A DNA stretch of 64,000 bases from an uncultured Xanthomonas sp. (GCA_943912265.1 CALTTS010000009.1:62001-126000), one strand, 5' to 3'. Shown: positions 10,874 to 20,235, counted from the first letter of the stretch. Notes: generated from the letters alone by a model not told the origin. Numbers and translations are program-made.

Positions 10874-10950
10874 AGCGCCAGCTTCGCTGACGGCGACTGA
10901 CCCGCGCACCGTCAGCGGACGGCACGCGGGCCTGCGGCGCGGAGTTGCCG

Positions 10951-12300
10951 TCAGTCCGGGCTGCGCTCGTCGACCGGCAATGCCGACGCCGGCACCGGAT
11001 GCGCAGCCTCCAGCCGGCCGGACAGGGCGGCGTCGAGCTTGTCGTGGTCCAGCGCGTTCTCCCAGCGCGACACCACCACCGTGGCCACGGCATTGCCGAT
11101 GAAGTTGGTCAGCGAGCGGCATTCGCTCATGAAGCGGTCCACGCCGAGGATCAGCGCCATGCCCGCCACCGGCACCTCCGGCACCACCGCCAGCGTGGCC
11201 GCCAGGGTGATGAAGCCGGCGCCGGTCACGCCGGCCGCGCCCTTGGAGCTGAGCATCGCCACCGCCAGCAACGCGATCTGGTGACCGAGCGTGAGGTGGG
11301 TATCGGTGGCCTGGGCGATGAACAGCGCCGCCAGCGTCATGTAGATGTTGGTGCCGTCCAGGTTGAACGAGTAACCGGTCGGCACCACCAGGCCCACCAC
11401 CGACTTGCTGCAGCCGGCTGCTTCCATCTTCTGCATCAGCGAAGGCAGCGCCGACTCGGATGAGGACGTGCCCAGCACCAGCAGCAGCTCGGCCTTGAGG
11501 TAGCGGATCAGCCTGACCACGGAGAACCCGCACAGCCGCGCGACCACGCCGAGGATCACCAGCACGAACAGCAGCGCGGTGATGTAGAAGCTGCCCACCA
11601 GCCAGGCCAGGTTGACCAAGGTGCCGATGCCGTACTTGCCGATGGTGAAGGCGATGGCACCGAACGCGCCGATCGGCGCGGCGCGCATCAGGATGTGGAC
11701 CAGCCGGAACACCGGCGCGGTCAGCGCCTCGAGCAGGTCGAGCACCGGCTTGCCGCGCTCGCCCACCAGCGCCAGCGCGATGCCGAACAGCACCGCCACG
11801 AACAGCACCTGCAGGATGTTGTCGCCGACGAACGGGCTGAGCAGCGTCTTCGGGATGATGTCCATCAGGAAGCCGGTCAGGGTCAGCTCGTGCGATTTCT
11901 CCACGTAGCTGGTGACCTGGGTCTGGTCCAGATCGGCCACGCTGACATGCATGCCGGCACCGGGCTGGATCACGTGGGCGACGATCAACCCGACGATCAG
12001 CGCCAGCGTCGAGAAGAACAGGAAATACACCATCGACTTGGCAAACACCCGGCCCACCGTGCTCAGCTGGCGCATGCCGGCGATGCCGGTGACGATGGTC
12101 AGGAAGATCACCGGCGCGATGATCATCTTCACCAGTTTGATGAAGGCATCGCCCAGCGGCTTGAGCGATTCGGCGAAGGCCGGTTCGAAATAGCCCAGCA
12201 CCGCGCCGACGAAGATCGCGACGACGACCTGGAAATACAGCTGGCGGTACAGCGGCACGTGCCGGGGAGGCACGACGGAAACGGGGGTTGCGGGTTGCAT
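10951..12300 (-). CDS. dctA: C4-dicarboxylate:cation symporter DctA
   Basis: A 449-residue secondary transporter of the DAACS family that takes up succinate, fumarate and malate with protons or sodium. Eight membrane spans and two re-entrant hairpins are expected. The family signatures are present: the serine-rich GTSSSESALP (hairpin 1), GYSFNLDGTNIYMTLAALFI (transmembrane segment 7) and the AGFITLAAT segment of hairpin 2. The start is ATG 12300, preceded by GGAGTGCTCC; the reading frame stays open far upstream, but the first membrane span begins soon after this Met. Adjacent maeB and the divergent porin suggest a carbon-uptake locus. A 19-bp palindrome overlaps its putative -10 box. Confidence 0.93.
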   Translation of the reverse strand: MQPATPVSVVPPRHVPLYRQLYFQVVVAIFVGAVLGYFEPAFAESLKPLGDAFIKLVKMIIAPVIFLTIVTGIAGMRQLSTVGRVFAKSMVYFLFFSTLALIVGLIVAHVIQPGAGMHVSVADLDQTQVTSYVEKSHELTLTGFLMDIIPKTLLSPFVGDNILQVLFVAVLFGIALALVGERGKPVLDLLEALTAPVFRLVHILMRAAPIGAFGAIAFTIGKYGIGTLVNLAWLVGSFYITALLFVLVILGVVARLCGFSVVRLIRYLKAELLLVLGTSSSESALPSLMQKMEAAGCSKSVVGLVVPTGYSFNLDGTNIYMTLAALFIAQATDTHLTLGHQIALLAVAMLSSKGAAGVTGAGFITLAATLAVVPEVPVAGMALILGVDRFMSECRSLTNFIGNAVATVVVSRWENALDHDKLDAALSGRLEAAHPVPASALPVDERSPD

Positions 12301-12342
12301 GGAGCACTCCGGACAGCGGGTGGGGGGCACGCCGAGGACGCG

Positions 12343-12361
12343 TGGGTCGATTATCGACCCA
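12343..12361. promoter_or_regulatory. Perfect 19-bp palindrome between dctA and the porin gene
   Basis: TGGGTCGAT (12343-12351), one central base, then ATCGACCCA (12353-12361). On the minus strand it contains GATAAT (12350-12355), a good -10 box for dctA 50 nt upstream of its start. An exact dyad centred on a -10 element is the form of a repressor operator. No T-tract follows, so a terminator is less likely. Confidence 0.5.
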
Positions 12362-12415
12362 TTCCTCGGAGGCGGCGGCTTGCGCTTGATCAATGGCCCT
12401 AAGACATTCGGAGGA

Positions 12416-12421
12416 TAGAAT
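12416..12421 (+). promoter_or_regulatory. -10 hexamer TAGAAT of the porin gene
   Basis: GGATAGAATTTG lies 50 nt before the porin ATG. The -35 region is not convincing (TTGATC at 12386-12391 is 24 nt away). Confidence 0.4.
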
Positions 12422-12471
12422 TTGCCGCAGTCGCACAGGCGACGATTTTCTCCCCCATCCGGAACGCCGCC

Positions 12472-13650
12472 ATGACCCGTACCCGCCTCTCCGTGCTCTG
12501 CGGCAGCCTGCTCGCCGCCGCCCTGCCCTGTGCCGCCCAGGCCACCGACTTCGACAACTGGCCGGTCAGCTACGACGTGGGCGGCGGCAACACCTTCGCC
12601 TTCACCGGCAATTTCGCCTACGACTACAACGGCTTTTCCGGAGACGACCGGCTGGAGGACAAGGACTTCATGCGCCGCAAGGAATTCGGCGCCACGCTGA
12701 AGAAGGCCGGCGTGTACGACGCGATGGTGTATTTCGACTTCCAGTCGCACTTGTGGCTGGACGTGTTCGTGCGGGTGGAAACCAAGGCCCTGTTCGGCAA
12801 GGACGTGGGCAAGATCCGGGTCGGCTACATCAAGACCCCGGTCGGCATGGACGGCTTGACCGCCTCGCGCTCGGTGTCGATGCAGGAGCTGTCCCTGCCC
12901 AACCAGGCGTTCTACGCCGGGCGCCGCACCGGCGTGGAGTGGAGCCAGGAGAAGCCGCACTGGTTCGCCCAGGTCGGTGCCTACGGCGGCAAGGACCTGC
13001 AGGGCGACAACCCCGGCACGATGCAGGCCGCGCGCTTCGTCTGGAATCCCATCAAGGACAAGGACGAGGTGATCCACCTGGGCCTGGCCGCCTCGCTGGA
13101 AAATCCGCGCGGCTGGCAGGACGGGCTGGGCGTCAGCCACGTGCGCACCTCGCGCTTCCGCGCGCGCCCGGAGGCCGGCCTGACCGACGTGCGCCTGGTC
13201 GATTCCGGCGCCCTGCCCTACACCGACAGCATCCTGCGCACCGGCCTGGAAGGCGCCTGGCGCCGCGGCCCGCTGTACCTGCAGGGCGAGGCGCTGCAGG
13301 CGCGGGTGAACCGCGGCGCCGGCCGGCCGGACTACACCGGCAACGGCCAGTACGTGCAGCTCGCCTACGCGCTGACCGGCGAATCCCGTCCGTATTCGGG
13401 CGGCGTGTTCGGCAACATCAAGCCGGGCCACGACTACGGCGCGGTGGAACTGCTGGCCCGCTACAGCCGGCTGGACCTGGACGACGGCAGCCTCCTCGGC
13501 GGCCGCCAGCACGACTGGACCTTCGGCGCCAACTGGTACCTGACCAGCCACTTCAAGTTCCAGGCCAACTACGTGAAGGCCGATGCCACCCGCAACGGCG
13601 TGCACGTCACCCCCGACGCGGTGGAACTGCGCGCCCAGGTGATGTTCTGA
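12472..13650 (+). CDS. OprP/OprO-type outer-membrane porin
   Basis: A 392-residue precursor with a signal peptide (about 24 residues, ending PCAAQA) and a mature beta-barrel protein of the Porin_O_P family. Typical segments are AYDYNGFSGDDRLEDKDF, RVGYIKTPVGMDGLTASR and the last strand, which ends VELRAQVMF with the terminal Phe needed for outer-membrane insertion. OprP and OprO are phosphate and polyphosphate channels. However, this family also includes short porins of other specificity, so the substrate is open. It is divergent from dctA and shares the intergenic region with the 19-bp palindrome. The start is the ATG that begins the signal peptide. No PhoB-box pair was recognised in front. 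Confidence 0.85.
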   Translation: MTRTRLSVLCGSLLAAALPCAAQATDFDNWPVSYDVGGGNTFAFTGNFAYDYNGFSGDDRLEDKDFMRRKEFGATLKKAGVYDAMVYFDFQSHLWLDVFVRVETKALFGKDVGKIRVGYIKTPVGMDGLTASRSVSMQELSLPNQAFYAGRRTGVEWSQEKPHWFAQVGAYGGKDLQGDNPGTMQAARFVWNPIKDKDEVIHLGLAASLENPRGWQDGLGVSHVRTSRFRARPEAGLTDVRLVDSGALPYTDSILRTGLEGAWRRGPLYLQGEALQARVNRGAGRPDYTGNGQYVQLAYALTGESRPYSGGVFGNIKPGHDYGAVELLARYSRLDLDDGSLLGGRQHDWTFGANWYLTSHFKFQANYVKADATRNGVHVTPDAVELRAQVMF

Positions 13651-13764
13651 GACCGGCGGCCCGCGCGACGGCGAACCCCGTCACGCGGGCCGTTGCGGCC
13701 GCTGGCACACTGGCCCCGGCCGGGCCGCGCTCAAGGAACGCGGCCCCGCGCCGAAAGGGGTGAG

Positions 13765-16700
13765 ATGAGCCGCAATCCGTGCCGCGACCAGGGCAACACT
13801 CCGCCGGCCCGTGCCCGGCGCTTCCGGGCACGGTTCGCCGTGCTCGCGGCACTTGCCGCGTTCGCCGCGGCCGGGGCCGGCCCCGCGGCGGCGGCCGACA
13901 CGCGCACGCTCGACCACTACTCGCCCGACGACGGCCTGTCGCAGAACACCGTCACCGCGCTGGTGGACGACGACCAGGGGTTCCTGTGGATCGGCACGCA
14001 GGATGGCCTGAACCGCTTCGACGGCCACCGCTTCCAGGTTTTCCGGCCGCCGCCGGATGAAACCGAACGCCCGGAATCCCTCCGCAACGGCAGCGTCGAA
14101 CGGCTGGCCTACGACCCGCTCCGGCGCCGACTGTGGGTCGCCAGCAACGGGCCGGGCGTGGAGCGCATCGACCTGGCCGACTGGCGCCGCCGGATCATCG
14201 ACAACGGCCGCGACATCGCCCACAACCGCATCGAACGGCTGCTGGCCGCGCCCGACGGCGGCGCATGGCTCGGCACCCGCACCGGCGTGGACCGCATCGC
14301 CGGCGATGCGATGCGGGCACGCACGCTGGGCACGACGGGCGTCGTGGTGGGCTTGTTCCTGCCGACCTGGCAAAAGACGCCGCTGGCGCTGGATGCCGAT
14401 TGCGCGCTCTGGTCGATCGGCGACACCGCATTGCGCCGCATGCCGCTGGCCGTGCCCGCCGGCATGCGCTGCGCCTTCGCCCGGCCGATGGCCGACGGCC
14501 TGTGGGTGATCGCAAGCGACGGCAGCGCGTTGCGCACCGCGCGCGATGGCCGTCTCCTGCGGACGCTGGCGCCCTCGGCACTGCACCTCGGGCAGGCGCA
14601 CGTCACCGCCGCGACCAAACCCGACGATGCCACGCTGCTGCTCGGTTATTCGGATGGCCGTCTGGTGCAGCTGGCCGACGACGGCCGCGTGCCGACCGAG
14701 GTGCCGATGGCTCCGGCCACCGGCTCGGCCATCATCAGCCTGCATGCCGACCGTTCCGGCACGCTGTGGATCGGCACCGCCAGCAACGGCCTGTTCCGCA
14801 TGCGCATGCCCTCGGCCTCCGTCGACCGGGACTGGCTGCCGACATCGGCGCTGGGCCTGCTGGGCACCCGCAGCGTGCACGCCATCTGGCAGGCGGCCGA
14901 TGGCCGCCAGGCCCTGGTCGGCACTGATCAGGGCCTGCTGGAAAGGCCCGCTCCCGGCGCAGCGTGGCGCAGCGTCCCGGCACTGGCCGGGCCGTCGGTA
15001 CGCGCGATCGCGCCGGCCGCGGACGGCGACGGCTGGTGGATCGGCACCCAGAGCGGGCTGTTCCGCCTTGGCCGCAACCATCGCCTGCGTGCCGACATGG
15101 CCCAGCCCGGGCTGCGCGTGGATTCCCTGCTCGCCGAAGGCGCGGACCTGTGGATCGGCAGCCGCGGCGCACTGGTGCATCTGCGTGACGGCGCGCGTGT
15201 CGATGCCGAGCGCCTGCGCGTGTTCGACGGGCACTGGGTGACCAGTCTTGCGCGCGGCCTGGACGGCCGCCTGTGGGTCGGCACCGACGATGCCGGGCTG
15301 TGGCAACTGCGCGGCGATGGCCCGCCGGAGCCGGCCGCCGACCGCGGTGGCTCGCCGGTCAACGCGATCTGGGCCCTGCATGCCGCTGCCGACCGCCTGT
15401 GGGCCGGCACCTTTGCCCACGGCCTGTACCGGATCGACCCGGCCAGCGGCGGCAAGCGCGCCTTCACCGAACGCGACGGGCTGGCCAACAACGTGATCTA
15501 CCAGATCCTGCCCGACGCCCACGGCCGCCTGTGGCTGAGCACCAACAACGGCCTGAGCGTTTTCGACCCGGCCACCGGCCTGTTCCAGAACCTGGGCCAG
15601 CGCGACGGCCTGGTCAGCCAGGAATTCAACAGCAGCGCCGGCCTGCGCGCCGCCGACGGCCGCCGCCTGTACTTCGGCGGCACCCGCGGCGTGGACGTGA
15701 TCGACCCGGCGCGGCTGCCGCCGCGCAGTGCCGGCGCGCGCCCGGTGCTGACCCGGCTGCAGGTGTACCGGCGCTCCACGCCGCTGGCCGGCGCGGACGC
15801 ATCGCTGAACGACGCCACCCGCATCGTCCATGCCCGCGAACTGGTCATGGACTACCGCAACAACGTGTTCACCCTCGGCATGGCCGCCATCGACACCTCC
15901 GCACCGGCCGCCGCGCGCCTGCGCTATCGCCTGCGCGGCCTGCACGACGGCTGGGGCTATCCGCGCGGCCCGACCGCGGAGCTGTCGGTCAGCCGCCTGC
16001 CGGCCGGGCGCTACACCCTGGAAGTGCAGGCCGCCGGCCGCGACGGCCGCTACGGCGCCTCGCGCACGCTTGAACTGCGCATGCGCCCGCCGCCGTGGCT
16101 GAGCGTGCCGGCCTACGCGCTTTATTCGCTGCTGCTGCTCGGCCTGCTGGCCGGGCTGGGCTGGCGCGTGCGCTCGGCGGTGCACCGCCAGCGGCGCCGG
16201 GTGGAACAGCTGGACCGGCTGGTGGCCGAACGCACCGCGCAGCTGCAGCGCGCCAACCGGCAGCTGCTGCAGAGCAATGCCCGGCTCGAGGAAGCGATCC
16301 GCCGCGATCCGCTGACCCAGGCCTCCAACCGCCGCGACCTGCAGGACTGGCTCGACCGCGCCGGCCCGCAGGTGATCGCCCACCTGCGCCAGCCCGAGCC
16401 GGTGGCCGACGCGGTGCTGTTCTTCATGATCGACCTGGACAACTTCAAGCGCGTCAACGACCAGCACGGCCACGCCGTCGGCGACGACGTGCTGGTCCAG
16501 ACCTGCCGTCGCCTGCGCAACGTCTGCCGCGAACAGGACCTGCTGGTGCGCTGGGGCGGCGAGGAGTTCCTGCTGGCCGCCCGCCTGTCCGGCCACGACG
16601 AGGCCGCGGCACTGGCCCGGCGCATCCTGCAGGCGGTGGCCGGCGGGCCGGTCGCGCTCGACGACGGGCGTACCCTGGACGTCACCTGTTCGGTCGGCTT

Positions 16701-16956
16701 CGCGCCTTGGCCGTTCGCGCCGTCCTGGCCGATGCTCGGCGGCTGGCAGCAGAGCGTGGACCTGGCCGACCGCTGCCTGTATGCGGCCAAGGAAGCCGGC
16801 CGCAACGCCTGGGTCGGCCTGCTCCCCGGCCCGGCGCCGCAACAGGACGCGGTGCGCGCCCTGCTCGCCGGCGCCGCGCCGCACGCGCTCGGCACGGACA
16901 CCGTGCTGCTGCAGTCCTCGCTCGCCTCGCCGCCCGGCCCCGGGCTGTTCCGCTGA
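13765..16956 (+). CDS. Propeller-sensor diguanylate cyclase (Reg_prop, Y_Y_Y, GGDEF)
   Basis: A 1063-residue transmembrane diguanylate cyclase. After an N-terminal signal or anchor (about residues 20-46) come two-component-regulator propeller repeats (about 50-640), each with a D(G/N)LWIGT-like unit such as LWIGTQDGLNRFDG and LWVGTDDAGLW. A Y_Y_Y immunoglobulin-like domain (about 660-770) and one membrane span (about 778-798) follow. Then come a short coiled coil (RRVEQLDRLVAERTAQLQRA) and a GGDEF domain with the active-site motif GGEEF (931-935). An RxxD inhibitory site (REQD) lies five residues before it. It should make cyclic-di-GMP in response to a periplasmic ligand, by analogy with BT-type hybrid sensors. 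ATG 13765 follows AAAGGGGTGAG. Confidence 0.9.
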   Translation: MSRNPCRDQGNTPPARARRFRARFAVLAALAAFAAAGAGPAAAADTRTLDHYSPDDGLSQNTVTALVDDDQGFLWIGTQDGLNRFDGHRFQVFRPPPDETERPESLRNGSVERLAYDPLRRRLWVASNGPGVERIDLADWRRRIIDNGRDIAHNRIERLLAAPDGGAWLGTRTGVDRIAGDAMRARTLGTTGVVVGLFLPTWQKTPLALDADCALWSIGDTALRRMPLAVPAGMRCAFARPMADGLWVIASDGSALRTARDGRLLRTLAPSALHLGQAHVTAATKPDDATLLLGYSDGRLVQLADDGRVPTEVPMAPATGSAIISLHADRSGTLWIGTASNGLFRMRMPSASVDRDWLPTSALGLLGTRSVHAIWQAADGRQALVGTDQGLLERPAPGAAWRSVPALAGPSVRAIAPAADGDGWWIGTQSGLFRLGRNHRLRADMAQPGLRVDSLLAEGADLWIGSRGALVHLRDGARVDAERLRVFDGHWVTSLARGLDGRLWVGTDDAGLWQLRGDGPPEPAADRGGSPVNAIWALHAAADRLWAGTFAHGLYRIDPASGGKRAFTERDGLANNVIYQILPDAHGRLWLSTNNGLSVFDPATGLFQNLGQRDGLVSQEFNSSAGLRAADGRRLYFGGTRGVDVIDPARLPPRSAGARPVLTRLQVYRRSTPLAGADASLNDATRIVHARELVMDYRNNVFTLGMAAIDTSAPAAARLRYRLRGLHDGWGYPRGPTAELSVSRLPAGRYTLEVQAAGRDGRYGASRTLELRMRPPPWLSVPAYALYSLLLLGLLAGLGWRVRSAVHRQRRRVEQLDRLVAERTAQLQRANRQLLQSNARLEEAIRRDPLTQASNRRDLQDWLDRAGPQVIAHLRQPEPVADAVLFFMIDLDNFKRVNDQHGHAVGDDVLVQTCRRLRNVCREQDLLVRWGGEEFLLAARLSGHDEAAALARRILQAVAGGPVALDDGRTLDVTCSVGFAPWPFAPSWPMLGGWQQSVDLADRCLYAAKEAGRNAWVGLLPGPAPQQDAVRALLAGAAPHALGTDTVLLQSSLASPPGPGLFR

Positions 16957-16966
16957 GCGGGGACGC

Positions 16967-18103
16967 TCAGCGGCGCCCGCGCCCGCCCGGCGACGGCCGC
17001 CGCGCGCCCTTGCCGGGCACGCGCGTCTCGGCCAGCTTCTGCGTCTGCCGCTCGGCCAGCCGCGCGGCGGCGCCGGCCACTTCGTCGCGCAGCTTCAGGT
17101 AGTTGCGCAAGCGCCCTTCGTCCAGCGCGCCGGCCGCGATCGCCGCGCGCACCGCGCAGCCCGGCTCGGCCTGGTGGCGGCAGTCGCGGAAGCGGCACTG
17201 GACGGTCAGCGCCTCGATGTCGGCGAAACCGCCGTCGGCCAGCGTCTCCTCGCCGGTGGGCTTGAGCTCGCGCATGCCCGGGGTATCGATCAGGCAGGCA
17301 CCGGACGGCAGCGCGATCAGGGCGCGGTGGGTGGTGGTGTGGCGGCCGCGCGAATCGCTCTGGCGGACCTCGCCGGTGCGCATCTTCTCCACGCCCAGCA
17401 GGGTGTTGGTCAGGGTGGACTTGCCGGCGCCCGACGAACCCACCAGCACCGCCGTGCGCCCGGCCCCGAGCCAGCCGCCCAGGGCCGCGCCGACCGCGTC
17501 GCGGTCGCGCGCGTCCAGCGCCAGCACCGGCACCCCCGACGCGGTGTCGGCCAGGGCGGCGGCCAGGGCCTGCGCGTCCCCGCGGCGGTCGGCCTTGGTC
17601 AGCACCACCACCGGCGCGGCGCCGCCGCTGCCGACCAGCAGCAGGTAGCGCTCGATCCGGCGCGGGTTGAGGTCGTCGTCCAGCCCGCACACCACGAACA
17701 CCGTGTCCACGTTGGCCGCGATCACCTGCTGGTGGTAGTGCTCGCCGGCGGCGGCGCGCTTGATGGAGGTGCGCCGCGGCAGCAGGGCGACGATGCGCGC
17801 GCCTTCCAGCAGCACCCAGTCGCCGACCGCGGCACGCTCGTGCGCGGCGGCACGGTCGCGGCGGAAGCCCGGCGGGCGCTGCCACTCCGGCGGCGATTCG
17901 GCGCGCAGCGCGGCCTCGGGCGCATCGGCCACCACGTAGCCGCTGCGGTGCTGCTCGGTCACCCGCGCCGGCCGCGCCTGCGGATGTGCGGCCATCGTCG
18001 CGGCCCACGCCGCCTCGTCGTCGCCGCCGGCGGCCGCGGGCGCGGCCGGCCAGGGCCAGCCGATGCGGCGAAGGGCGTCGTAATCGGGGGCGACGGGCGT
18101 CAT
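16967..18103 (-). CDS. rsgA: Ribosome small-subunit GTPase RsgA
   Basis: RsgA is a circularly permuted GTPase that acts in late 30S maturation. The 378-residue protein has an N-terminal OB-fold (about 45-115). The permuted G domain shows the TKAD motif (G4) before the P-loop GSSGAGKST (G1) and DTPGMREL (G3). A zinc finger near residue 300 has CRFRDCRHQAEPGC ligands. The tail is Lys/Arg-rich. Length is at the upper end of the family. The ATG at 18103 has a TAGAAT hexamer ending 6 nt upstream. It converges with the diguanylate cyclase gene (10-bp gap) and is divergent from alaA. Confidence 0.95.
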   Translation of the reverse strand: MTPVAPDYDALRRIGWPWPAAPAAAGGDDEAAWAATMAAHPQARPARVTEQHRSGYVVADAPEAALRAESPPEWQRPPGFRRDRAAAHERAAVGDWVLLEGARIVALLPRRTSIKRAAAGEHYHQQVIAANVDTVFVVCGLDDDLNPRRIERYLLLVGSGGAAPVVVLTKADRRGDAQALAAALADTASGVPVLALDARDRDAVGAALGGWLGAGRTAVLVGSSGAGKSTLTNTLLGVEKMRTGEVRQSDSRGRHTTTHRALIALPSGACLIDTPGMRELKPTGEETLADGGFADIEALTVQCRFRDCRHQAEPGCAVRAAIAAGALDEGRLRNYLKLRDEVAGAAARLAERQTQKLAETRVPGKGARRPSPGGRGRR

Positions 18104-18109
18104 CGGCCC

Positions 18110-18115
18110 ATTCTA
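18110..18115 (-). promoter_or_regulatory. -10 hexamer TAGAAT of rsgA
   Basis: A perfect TAGAAT on the minus strand, ending 6 nt before the rsgA ATG. It predicts a leaderless mRNA. Confidence 0.5.
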
Positions 18116-18168
18116 GACGGTCGCCGAACGTCGAAGGCCGGGCCGGCGCCGGGCCGACGGATTCGCGC

Positions 18169-18174
18169 TAGGAT
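18169..18174 (+). promoter_or_regulatory. -10 hexamer TAGGAT of alaA
   Basis: GCTAGGATGCG lies 31 nt before the alaA start, on the other side of the divergent rsgA promoter. Confidence 0.4.
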
Positions 18175-18205
18175 GCGAAGAATTTCACCGCACCCCGGCC
18201 ACCCC

Positions 18206-19483
18206 ATGTCCGCCACCTCGAATTCGCCGCTCGCCACGCGCGCGCGCCTGTCGGAAGTCCGCTACGAAATCCGCGGAGAACTGGCCCGGCGAGCCCGCGA
18301 GCTCGAGGCGCAGGGGCGCAAGCTGATCAAGCTCAACATCGGCAACCCGGGCAACTTCGGCTTCCGCGCGCCGGCGCACCTGCAGCACGCGATCGCCGAC
18401 GACATGAACCGCACCGACCCGTACACCCACCAGCAGGGCCTGCCGGTGGCGCGCGAGGCGCTGGCCGGGTTCTACGCCCGCCGCGGCATGCCGGATGCGA
18501 CGGCCGAGCGCATCTACGTCGGCAACGGCGTGTCCGAGCTGATCGACCTGTCGCTGCGCGCCCTGCTCAACCCGGGCGACGAGGTGCTGATCCCGTCGCC
18601 GGACTACCCGCTGTGGTCGGCCGCCACCATCCTCAACGACGGCCGCCCGGTGTACTACCCGTGCGACCCGGCCGAAAACTTCCTGCCCGACCCGGTCAAG
18701 ATCGAGGCGCTGGTGTCCCCGCGCACCCGCGCGATCGTGCTGATCAACCCGAACAACCCGAGCGGCGCCAACTACCCGCGCGAGCTGCTCGAACGCATCG
18801 TCGCCGTCGCCCGCCGCCACAACCTGCTGCTGATGGTGGACGAGATCTACGACCAGATCCTCTACGACGGCGCGGTATTCCAGCCGGTCGCGCCGCTGGC
18901 CGGCGACCACCCGTGCATCAGCTTCGGCGGCCTGAGCAAGGTGCACCGCGCCTGCGGCTGGCGCGTGGGCTGGGCGCTGGTGTCCGGCGAGGAGGCGCGC
19001 GTGCACGACCTGCGCACCGCGATGGACCTGCTCAGCGCGCTGCGCCTGTGCGCCAACGTGCCCGGCCAGTACGCCATCGAGGCCGCGGTCAACGGCCCGG
19101 ACACGATCTCGCCGCTGTGCGCCCCGGGCGGGCGCCTGTACGAAACCCGCCGCGCGGTGATCGAGTCCTGCGCCGCCAGCGAGCACCTGCAGGTGGTCGC
19201 CCCGTCCGGCGCGCTGTACGCCTACCCGGGCGTGGTCGGCGCGGCCGCGCGCAACTTCGACGACCACGAGTTCGCGCTGGAACTGATGGAGGAAGAGGGC
19301 GTGCTGGTGGTGCCCGGCTCCAGCTTCAACGTGCCCTACCACAACCACTTCCGCGTCACCCTGCTGCCCGAGGCCGCGGTGATGCGCGAGGTGTTCGGCC
19401 GCATCGACCGGGTGCTGGCGCGCCGCGCCGAAGCCAACACCAAGGTGGTGCCGATCACCCAGTCGCGCCACGCCGCCGCCTGA
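18206..19483 (+). CDS. alaA: Alanine transaminase AlaA (class I/II PLP aminotransferase)
   Basis: A 425-residue cytosolic PLP-dependent aminotransferase, close in length and sequence to the glutamate-pyruvate transaminase AlaA. Visible features are LIKLNIGNPGNFGF (about residues 37-50), the VGNGVSELIDLSLRALLNPG segment of the large domain, INPNNPSG, DEIYDQI with the PLP-ring Asp, and the Schiff-base lysine K245 in GGLSKVHRACGWRVGW. The start is ATG 18206, with homologous sequence beginning soon after; the frame is open further upstream, but that lies across the rsgA promoter. The SGNH hydrolase gene begins 2 bp after its stop, so the two are probably co-transcribed. Confidence 0.92.
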   Translation: MSATSNSPLATRARLSEVRYEIRGELARRARELEAQGRKLIKLNIGNPGNFGFRAPAHLQHAIADDMNRTDPYTHQQGLPVAREALAGFYARRGMPDATAERIYVGNGVSELIDLSLRALLNPGDEVLIPSPDYPLWSAATILNDGRPVYYPCDPAENFLPDPVKIEALVSPRTRAIVLINPNNPSGANYPRELLERIVAVARRHNLLLMVDEIYDQILYDGAVFQPVAPLAGDHPCISFGGLSKVHRACGWRVGWALVSGEEARVHDLRTAMDLLSALRLCANVPGQYAIEAAVNGPDTISPLCAPGGRLYETRRAVIESCAASEHLQVVAPSGALYAYPGVVGAAARNFDDHEFALELMEEEGVLVVPGSSFNVPYHNHFRVTLLPEAAVMREVFGRIDRVLARRAEANTKVVPITQSRHAAA

Positions 19484-19485
19484 CG

Positions 19486-20115
19486 ATGGCCGCGCCGCGG
19501 CGCTTCCTCGCCCTCGGCGATTCGTACACCGTCGGCGAAGGCACGACGCCGGCCGGGCGCTGGCCGGAGCGGCTGGCCGCGCGGCTGCGCGCGGCCGGCA
19601 CGGACATCGGCGATCCCGAGATCATCGCCCGCACCGGCTGGACCACCGACGAGCTGGAGGCCGCGATCGACGCCGCCGCGCCGCGCGGCCCCTTCGCCCT
19701 GGCCACCCTGCTGATCGGGGTGAACAACCAGTACCGCGGCCGCGGCCTCGACGAATACCGCGCGCAGTTCGCCGCCCTGCTCGACCGCGCCATCGCCCTG
19801 GCCGGCGGCGCGCCCGGCCGGGTGCTGGTGCCGTCGATCCCGGACTGGGGCGTGAGCCCGTTCGCCCGCCAGGATCCGCGCGGCGCGGCACGCATCGCCG
19901 CCGAGATCGATGCGTTCAACGCCGCCGCCGCCGCCGCGTGCGCGGCATGCGGCGTGGCCTTCGTCGACATCACCGCGACCACCCGCGCCCGCGGCGCCGA
20001 ACCGGCGATGCTGGCGGACGACGGCCTGCACCCGTCCGCGGCGATGCACGCGCTGTGGGTCGAGGCGCTGCTGCCGCCCGCCCGCCGCCTGCTGGCCGGG
20101 CCGCGGCCTGCCTGA
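19486..20115 (+). CDS. SGNH/GDSL-family hydrolase
   Basis: A 209-residue esterase-like protein of the SGNH superfamily. Block I is LALGDSYTVGEG with nucleophile Ser13. Block III is LIGVNNQYRG, a common GVNNQ variant. Block V is DDGLHPS with Asp179 and His182 completing the triad. There is no signal peptide, so it is predicted to be cytosolic. Members hydrolyse lipids, acyl esters or carbohydrate acetyl groups, and the substrate here is unknown. The ATG lies 2 bp after the alaA stop, implying translational coupling. A 222-bp gap with a small hairpin separates it from the next gene. Confidence 0.85.
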   Translation: MAAPRRFLALGDSYTVGEGTTPAGRWPERLAARLRAAGTDIGDPEIIARTGWTTDELEAAIDAAAPRGPFALATLLIGVNNQYRGRGLDEYRAQFAALLDRAIALAGGAPGRVLVPSIPDWGVSPFARQDPRGAARIAAEIDAFNAAAAAACAACGVAFVDITATTRARGAEPAMLADDGLHPSAAMHALWVEALLPPARRLLAGPRPA

Positions 20116-20235
20116 ACGTCCGATCGGCACGTCCGCCGGGTCCGCCATCCGGCCGCGGCGCGCGGCCACGCGGCGCCCGCGCCCATCGCGCAGCGGAATC
20201 GCGGCGGAATCCACGGCACCCGGACATGCCCCCCC

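Noticed and set aside
12301..13605. Upstream extension of dctA on the minus strand
   Set aside because: The frame is open, but it runs antisense through the porin gene and would place over 400 non-homologous residues before the first transporter span.
13681..16884. Long minus-strand frame opposite the diguanylate cyclase
   Set aside because: Rich in Ala/Gln/His/Arg with no recognisable domain; the plus strand has propeller repeats and GGEEF.
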